Shown: one piece after another, positions 59,556 to 64,000 of the stretch
How the letters are laid out: each line of letters opens with the position of its first letter
Numbering within the stretch: the stretch's first letter is position 1
Source: Azoarcus olearius
GTDB lineage: Bacteria; Pseudomonadota; Gammaproteobacteria; Burkholderiales; Rhodocyclaceae
Direction of reading: 5' to 3'
Assembly: GCF_001682385.1 (NCBI RefSeq)
Contig: NZ_CP016210.1
Location: forward strand, 3,906,001-3,970,000
Length of the DNA stretch: 64,000 nt
Made by a program: the position numbers and the translations under genes
The notes under the pieces: generated by a model
What the model was told of the DNA's origin: nothing
The model's input: the letters and a program-made list of their open reading frames with translations, nothing else
The model's database searches: none

Positions 59556-60504
59556 CCCCGCAACCGGGCAGGCCCCGGACGTGCCGCCCGGCCCGGCGAC
59601 CTCGGCCGACGCAGCCCACCCAACAGGCAGCGCGAAGGACAGGCGTTCGACACACTCCGCCCCAACCGCGGTGGGCAACGCCGCCCGCGACATTCCGCAC
59701 AGCCCCCATCGCCCCGGCTCGACCTTCGGCCGCCTGATCGGCGTCTCGCTCGGCCCCGGCGACCCCGACCTCATCACCCGTCGCGGCTGGACCGCGCTGC
59801 AGTCGGGCGCGCGCTGGACCTATCCGGTGAAGAAGGCGGAAAGCGGCTCCTACGCGCTCGACATCGTGCGCCGCGGCGGCCTTGCCGTGCCGGGCGACGC
59901 CGAAGCGCTGGTGTTTCCGATGACGCGCGATGCGCTCGCGCTCGCCCGCGCCTGGGCGCGCGCCGCCGCCCGCACCGTGGCGCTGCTCGCCGAAGGCCGC
60001 GACGTGGTGTTCCTGGTCGAGGGCGACGCCTCCACCTTCTCCACCTTCGGCCACCTCGCCCGCACGGTGCGCGAGCTGGCGCCGACGGTGGACGTGGAAA
60101 CCATCCCCGGCATCAGCTCCTTCGCCGCCGCTTCCGCGCGGGTGCAGCGCCCGCTCGCGGAAGAAGACGACACCTTCGCTGTCGTCCCCGCCGCCTACGG
60201 CATCGACGTCATCGCCCGCCTGCTGCCCGACTTCGACACGCTGATCCTGCTCAAGGTGAAGCCGTTGCTCGACGACCTGATCGACCTGCTCGCCGCGCGC
60301 GGTTTGCTTGGGCAGGCCTGCTTTGTCGAGAAGGTGGGGTCGCCGGAAGAGCGGGTGGTGCACGACGTCGCCGGCCTGCGTGGCGAAAAGGTGAATTACC
60401 TGTCGCTGCTGCTGGTGCGCAATCCGGGGCGGATTCGGGGGGAGTTGCAGCGGGGGTGTCGGAAGAAGCCGACGGTTGTGGTTGCAGAGGAGGCGCCCGG
60501 CTGA
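59545..60504 (+). CDS. cobI: precorrin-2 C20-methyltransferase CobI/CbiL with N-terminal extension
   Basis: 319 residues. The family core begins near residue 62 (GRLIGVSLGPGDPDLITRRG) and includes GRDVVFLVEGDASTFSTFGH and IPGISSFAAASARVQRPLAE. The first about 60 residues are Pro/Ala/Ser-rich and not part of the usual about 240-residue enzyme, so they may be a linker or the true start may be a later codon (GTG near 59671). The 11-base overlap with cobL, like that of cbiD/cobL, favours the early start. It ends before a repeat element. Confidence 0.92.
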   Translation: MKIDPATGQAPDVPPGPATSADAAHPTGSAKDRRSTHSAPTAVGNAARDIPHSPHRPGSTFGRLIGVSLGPGDPDLITRRGWTALQSGARWTYPVKKAESGSYALDIVRRGGLAVPGDAEALVFPMTRDALALARAWARAAARTVALLAEGRDVVFLVEGDASTFSTFGHLARTVRELAPTVDVETIPGISSFAAASARVQRPLAEEDDTFAVVPAAYGIDVIARLLPDFDTLILLKVKPLLDDLIDLLAARGLLGQACFVEKVGSPEERVVHDVAGLRGEKVNYLSLLLVRNPGRIRGELQRGCRKKPTVVVAEEAPG

Positions 60505-60528
60505 TTGACGGGGGTGACGTCCCCGGTT

Positions 60529-60733
60529 CCTCCCCCTTCAAGGGGAGCGAAACAGGGGTTTCGGCGAACACTGCTCGCAGCCTGCGGAGCGGTGAGTCGG
60601 ACCCGAGACTAGTGGCTGGGAGGGCGCTTGTAGTCCCTCCCCCTTCAAGGGGGAGGTTAGGAGGGGGATGGGGTTGGAACTGGGGCCGCACTAACCCCAT
60701 CCCCACCCCAGCCCTCCCCTTGAAGGGGAGGGA
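60529..60733. repeat. dispersed intergenic repeat, copy C (two arms), inside cob operon
   Basis: Left arm: CCTCCCCCTTCAAGGGGAGC with TTTCGGCGAACACTGCTCGC (60529-60610). Right arm: CCCTCCCCCTTCAAGGGGGA (60634-) to CCCTCCCCTTGAAGGGGAGG (60714-60733) around GGGGGATGGGGTTGGAA and ACCCCATCCCCACCCCAG. The latter arms can pair into a long hairpin. It fills most of the 289-base cobI-cbiG gap. Confidence 0.75.
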
Positions 60734-60793
60734 GCAAAACAACTCCCCCCGCATCACAGATTGTTAACCGCCGCGCCCACAACACGGAAAACC

Positions 60794-61570
60794 ATGCCCC
60801 AACACCTGCCCTTCCCCAACGACCGCATCGCGGTGGTTTCCATCACCCGCCACGGCATCGCGCTGGCCGGCAAGGTGGTCGCCGCGTTGCCCGGTGCCGC
60901 CCTGTTCGCGCCCAACAAGTTCCGCGCCGAAGCCGCTGCGGCCGCGCCCGGCGCCGCCGCCTGCTACGCCGGCAAAACCGGCGACCAGATTCCGGCGCTG
61001 TTCGCCGCCTTCGACGGCATCGTTGCCATCGTCTCGCTCGGCGCGGTGGTGCGGCTGATCGCGCCGCACCTCAAGAACAAGGACGCCGACCCCGGCGTGG
61101 TGGTGCTGGACGAAGCGGCGCGCTATGCCATCCCGGTGCTGTCCGGCCACCTCGGCGGCGCCAACGCGCTGGCCGGCGTGCTCGCCGAAACCCTGGGCGC
61201 GCAGCCGGTGCTGACCACCGCGTCGGACGCGCGCGAAACCCTGGCGGTGGACCTGCTCGGGCGCGAACTGGGCTGGACCTTCGAAGCCACGCACGACGAG
61301 ATCGTGCGCGCCAGCGCCGCCGTGGTGAACGACGAGCCTGTGGCGCTAGTGCAGGAGGCCGGCAGCTGCGACTGGTGGCCGCGCCACGCCAACGGCCGCA
61401 GCGGCCCGCTCCCGGCCAACATCCGGCTGGATGTCACGCGCATCGAGGACATCGACCCCGCCGCCTGGGGCGCGGTGCTGTGGATCAGCCACCGCCCGCT
61501 GCCGGCGGCGCTGGCGCCGCAGCTTGCCGGCAAGACGGTGATCTACCGGCCGCCGCAGGCTGCGCAGTGA
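60794..61570 (+). CDS. cbiG: cobalt-precorrin-5A hydrolase CbiG, N-terminal and central domains
   Basis: 258 residues. RIAVVSITRHGIALAGKVVA, FDGIVAIVSLGAVVRLIAPH and the central VVVLDEAARYAIPVLSGHLG with LAGVLAETLGAQPVLTTASD are CbiG motifs. It opens the ring lactone and releases acetaldehyde in the oxygen-independent route. The C-terminal CbiG domain is a separate gene starting at 61567, so the protein is split. ATG 60794 chosen; the longer frame begins within the repeat. Confidence 0.92.
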   Translation: MPQHLPFPNDRIAVVSITRHGIALAGKVVAALPGAALFAPNKFRAEAAAAAPGAAACYAGKTGDQIPALFAAFDGIVAIVSLGAVVRLIAPHLKNKDADPGVVVLDEAARYAIPVLSGHLGGANALAGVLAETLGAQPVLTTASDARETLAVDLLGRELGWTFEATHDEIVRASAAVVNDEPVALVQEAGSCDWWPRHANGRSGPLPANIRLDVTRIEDIDPAAWGAVLWISHRPLPAALAPQLAGKTVIYRPPQAAQ

Positions 61571-61980
61571 GCAAGGCGATGAAGCTCGCCCTCGGCCTCG
61601 GCTGCGACCGTGGCACGCCGACCGCCACCGTGCAGCAGGCGCTGGACGAAGCGCTGGCGCAGCTCGGCGCCAGCCTCGCCGACATCGCCGCGGTGGCGAG
61701 CATAGACCTCAAGGCCGATGAAGCCGGCTTCGCCGAACTCGCGCGCCGCCACGGCTGGTCCATCCAGTTCTACCCGGCCGTCGAGCTGGCGCGGGTCGCG
61801 GTGCCCAACCCGTCGGAGACGGTGCGCAAGTACACCGGCACGCCATCGGTGTCGGAAGCCGCCGCGCTGCTCGCCGCCGGCCAGGCCGCCAACCCCGCCG
61901 CCCTCGTCGTCGAAAAGCACAAGCTGCGCGGCGCCGACGGCAAGAACGCCACCCTTTCCCTCGCGAGGATCCCGCAATGA
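61567..61980 (+). CDS. cobE: CbiG C-terminal domain / CobE-like protein
   Basis: 137 residues from GTG 61567 (GTGA overlap with the cbiG stop); an ATG at 61579 is an alternative start. LALGLGCDRGTPTATVQQAL, VASIDLKADEAGFAELARRH, VPNPSETVRKYTGTPSVSEA and VVEKHKLRGADGKNATLSLA are those of the CobE/CbiG_C domain. It is encoded beside the two other CbiG domains and likely completes that enzyme. Confidence 0.9.
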   Translation: MSKAMKLALGLGCDRGTPTATVQQALDEALAQLGASLADIAAVASIDLKADEAGFAELARRHGWSIQFYPAVELARVAVPNPSETVRKYTGTPSVSEAAALLAAGQAANPAALVVEKHKLRGADGKNATLSLARIPQ

Positions 61981-62945
61981 ACAAGGGCAAGATCATGCTG
62001 GTGGGCCTCGGCCCCGGCAGCCACGACCACCTCACCGCGCGCGCCCGCGCCGCCATCGCCGAAGCCGACACGGTGATCGGCTACGTCACCTACATCCGCC
62101 TGGTGGCCGACCTGCTGGAAGGCAAGGAAGTCATCAAGAAGTCGATGACCGAAGAACTCGACCGCGCCATCGAGGCGCTGGACCGCGCCCGCCAGGGCAG
62201 GAAGGTGGCACTGGTGTCCTCGGGCGACGCCGGGGTGTACGGCATGGCCGGGCCGACCTTCGAGGTGCTGTTCCAGGCCGGCTGGACGCCCGACTCGGAG
62301 ATCGAGGTGGAGATCGTTCCCGGCGCTTCGGCCTTGAACACCTGCGCCGCCTTGGTCGGCGCGCCGCTCACCCACGACTTCTGCGCGATCTCGCTGTCCG
62401 ACCTGCTCACGCCCTGGCCGGTGATCGCGCGCCGGCTCGACGCCGCCGCCGCGTCGGACTTCGTCACCGCGCTCTACAACCCCAAGAGCGGCCGCCGCAC
62501 GCGCCAGATCGTCGAAGCGCAGCGCCTCTTCCTGCGCCACCGCGACGCAGATACGCCGGTCGCCATCGTCAAGTCCGCCTACCGGCCCAAGCAGCGCATC
62601 GAGTTCAGCACGCTGGCGAAAATGACCGAGTGCGACATCGGCATGCTCACCACGGTGCTGATCGGCAACAGCAGCACCTTCGTGCGCGACGGCCTGATGG
62701 TCACCCCACGCGGCTACGCCAACAAGTACGACGTCGCCGGCGACGGCGCCGCGCGCAGCGGCGAACAGGCCGGACGTTCGCTCTCCACCGGCCTCAATGG
62801 CTGGCTGGAAACCCTCCGCAGCAGCGGCGAAACCCCGGCCCAACTGGCCGCGCGCTACCGCCTGCCGCTGGACTACATCGTCGCCACCCTGGCCGAAGGG
62901 CCGGAAGCCGAGGCTGAAGACAGCGTCGAGGAGCCGGCGGCATGA
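61977..62945 (+). CDS. cobJ: precorrin-3B C17-methyltransferase CobJ/CbiH
   Basis: 322 residues. IMLVGLGPGSHDHLTARARA, VALVSSGDAGVYGMAGPTFE, VPGASALNTCAALVGAPLTH and DFVTALYNPKSGRRTRQIVE are clear. It methylates C-17 with ring contraction. A C-terminal helix-containing extension of about 60 residues (GWLETLRSSGETPAQLAARY) follows the usual enzyme. ATG overlaps the previous stop, and its own stop overlaps the ferredoxin gene (ATGA both times). Confidence 0.95.
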   Translation: MNKGKIMLVGLGPGSHDHLTARARAAIAEADTVIGYVTYIRLVADLLEGKEVIKKSMTEELDRAIEALDRARQGRKVALVSSGDAGVYGMAGPTFEVLFQAGWTPDSEIEVEIVPGASALNTCAALVGAPLTHDFCAISLSDLLTPWPVIARRLDAAAASDFVTALYNPKSGRRTRQIVEAQRLFLRHRDADTPVAIVKSAYRPKQRIEFSTLAKMTECDIGMLTTVLIGNSSTFVRDGLMVTPRGYANKYDVAGDGAARSGEQAGRSLSTGLNGWLETLRSSGETPAQLAARYRLPLDYIVATLAEGPEAEAEDSVEEPAA

Positions 62946-63334
62946 GCACCTCCCCCGCGGCCGACAGCGGCGTGCCGGCCACCGAGATCGTCAAACCCAA
63001 ACTTGGCCACTACCGCCGCCACCTGCTGGTGTGCACCGGCCCGCGCTGCAGCGCGGACGGCGAGGCGCAGGCGCTGTTCGACAGCCTCGGCCCTACCTTC
63101 AAGGCTGCCGGGCTGGACCAGGGCGAACTGCGCGTGAAGCGCACCCGGGTATCCTGCTTCGCCGCCTGCAAGGGCGGGCCCATCCTGTGCGTGCAACCGG
63201 ACGGCGTGTGGTACTACAACGTCACGCCCGAGAACATGCAGCGCATCGTGGATCGGCATCTGGTGGGGGGTGAGGTGGTGGAGGAACTGGTATTTCACCG
63301 GGGGCCGGGGCTGGGGGATGGCGGCGAGGGTTGA
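62942..63334 (+). CDS. thioredoxin-like [2Fe-2S] ferredoxin at end of cob operon
   Basis: 130 residues. Cys ligands in LLVCTGPRCSADGEAQ and TRVSCFAACKGGPILCVQPD follow the C-x4-C and later C-x3-C pattern of Shethna-type/thioredoxin-like [2Fe-2S] proteins, with the conserved WYYNVTPENMQRIVDRHL. It is translationally coupled to cobJ, so it may donate electrons to a pathway step such as precorrin reduction, or handle cobalt redox. Function is inferred from position. Confidence 0.87.
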   Translation: MSTSPAADSGVPATEIVKPKLGHYRRHLLVCTGPRCSADGEAQALFDSLGPTFKAAGLDQGELRVKRTRVSCFAACKGGPILCVQPDGVWYYNVTPENMQRIVDRHLVGGEVVEELVFHRGPGLGDGGEG

Positions 63335-63417
63335 GCGGTCGGCTTGTTTACCTGCGGTCGGCGACTGGTGTTTCAGCCAACGCTGGTTTCCGTCAGTCAT
63401 ACCGCAGCGCAGTTTTT

Positions 63418-63645
63418 CCCCCTCCCCTTCAAGGGGGCGTAGACGGGGTTTCGCGGAGCACCGCTCTTCGCCGCCGGAGCGGCGGAGCGACGCGGAGACT
63501 CCATTGGGGTGGGGATGGGTTTAGTAAGCGCCGGAAGCCAAACCCCATCCCCCTCCTAAGTAGTCTCGGCTCCGCCTCACCGCTCCGCAGGCGGCGAGCA
63601 GTGCTCGCCGAAACCCCTGCTACGCCCCCCTTGAAGGGGGAGGGA
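63418..63645. repeat. dispersed intergenic repeat, copy D
   Basis: Starts CCCCCTCCCCTTCAAGGGGG and ends CCCCCCTTGAAGGGGGAGGG. It includes TTCGCGGAGCACCGCTCTTCG, a GGGGTGGGGATGGG block and CCCCATCCCCCTCCTA, then the CTCCGCAGGCGGCGAGCAGTG-like right arm shared with copy B. A degraded third end (CGTTGAGGGGGGAGGA) follows to 63673. It occupies the 340-base gap between convergent genes 63335-63674. Confidence 0.8.
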
Positions 63646-63674
63646 CAAAGCCATCTCTCGTTGAGGGGGGAGGA

Positions 63675-64000
63675 CTAGCCCCTCGCCTCCCGACCCCGCG
63701 TACCGACCCGGTCACCGCTCGCAAACCCTGCCTGCACATAGCGCACCGCCAGCCGCCCCTTCACCAGATACGCCGCCCGCGCAGGCTCCACCGGCCGGGA
63801 CGCGCTTACGCCATCCACCGGGCGGCCCCCGCCAACACTCACCGCCGGCATACCCATCACCCAATCACCCACCCTCACCCACCACGGCCGCGGCACCTCC
63901 ACCAGACACTGCCCGGCCCGGTCCATCGCCCACAGCGCCACCGTGGCTGCTCCCGACAACACATGGCTGTCGCCTTCGGCCAGCACCACCCGGCGCAGCG
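63675..64000 (-). CDS. unidentified protein, 5' end off right edge
   Basis: The reading frame is open to the right edge with no start needed inside, so only the C-terminal part (about 107 residues) is seen. It has AEGDSHVLSGAATVALWAMD, VEVPRPWWVRVGDWVMG and a basic end. The Trp-rich stretch and lack of hydrophobic helices give no family I recognise. It is convergent with the cob operon across repeat D. Confidence 0.5.
   Translation of the reverse strand, partial: LRRVVLAEGDSHVLSGAATVALWAMDRAGQCLVEVPRPWWVRVGDWVMGMPAVSVGGGRPVDGVSASRPVEPARAAYLVKGRLAVRYVQAGFASGDRVGTRGREARG

Overview
The window is GC-rich, densely coded DNA with a Rhodocyclales-type betaproteobacterial gene content (Azoarcus/Aromatoleum/Thauera-like). 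This placement is an inference from the gene set: a DUF3305/DUF3306/FdhD-associated membrane formate dehydrogenase, an rquA-like methyltransferase, a urease cluster with an extra small gene, and a mostly oxygen-independent cobalamin pathway. I see no plasmid, phage, insertion sequence, rRNA, tRNA or CRISPR signal, so it looks like ordinary chromosome.

Layout. 1-7961 (minus): a formate dehydrogenase operon encoding a large multi-ferredoxin protein, a TorD-like chaperone, a small Tat protein, catalytic FdhA (Cys, not Sec), FdhB, a lipoprotein, cytochrome b FdhC and a small exported protein. A -24/-12 (sigma-54) promoter and paired CGCAA/TTGCG half-sites precede it. 8552-12664: formate dehydrogenase accessory and molybdenum cofactor genes (DUF3306, DUF3305, fdhD, mobA, an HTH-PBP regulator, mobB). 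12697-16253: a Cache sensor kinase and sigma-54 activator pair that could control formate dehydrogenase. 16297-18644: HemJ, an SDR protein and a plant-ferredoxin-type reductase. 18664-24153: a signalling block (HDOD protein, HDOD-like/histidine kinase, REC-PAS-GGDEF-EAL). 24336-24644: cytochrome c. 24783-30483: ureDA-X-BCEF-G, headed by a sigma-54 promoter and an NtrC-like box. 30661-33586: queF and an LtaS-like sulfatase. 33798-37732: a Tsx-like porin divergent from an NMT1-type ABC importer, which has a consensus -24/-12 promoter. 38090-39172: HxlR regulator and flavodoxin. 39169-43600: cobQ, cobD, cobC and btuF. 43607-46633: M48 peptidase and RhlE helicase. 46707-48425: leuA with a probable translated attenuator. 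48804-50250: bluB and an rquA-like gene. 50559-53503: an ODP oxygen-sensor-type protein followed by a GGDEF/EAL enzyme. 53586-63334: a cobalamin riboswitch and a long cob operon. A partial unknown gene reaches the right edge.

How the parts fit. Formate oxidation on the periplasmic side feeds quinone through FdhC, with the Mo-bis-MGD cofactor supplied by MobA/MobB and the sulfur transfer step by FdhD. Urease and the ABC importer carry nitrogen-limitation style sigma-54 signals. Cobalamin synthesis is split into a late-step cluster (cobQ/cobD/cobC/btuF, bluB) and a corrin-ring operon behind a riboswitch. Several genes point to life at changing oxygen tension (rhodoquinone-type methyltransferase, ODP sensor linked to c-di-GMP, both O2-dependent BluB and early-cobalt corrin enzymes).

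A dispersed intergenic repeat bounded by CCCCTTCAAGGGG-type motifs occurs in four places and is the main structure not explained by genes.
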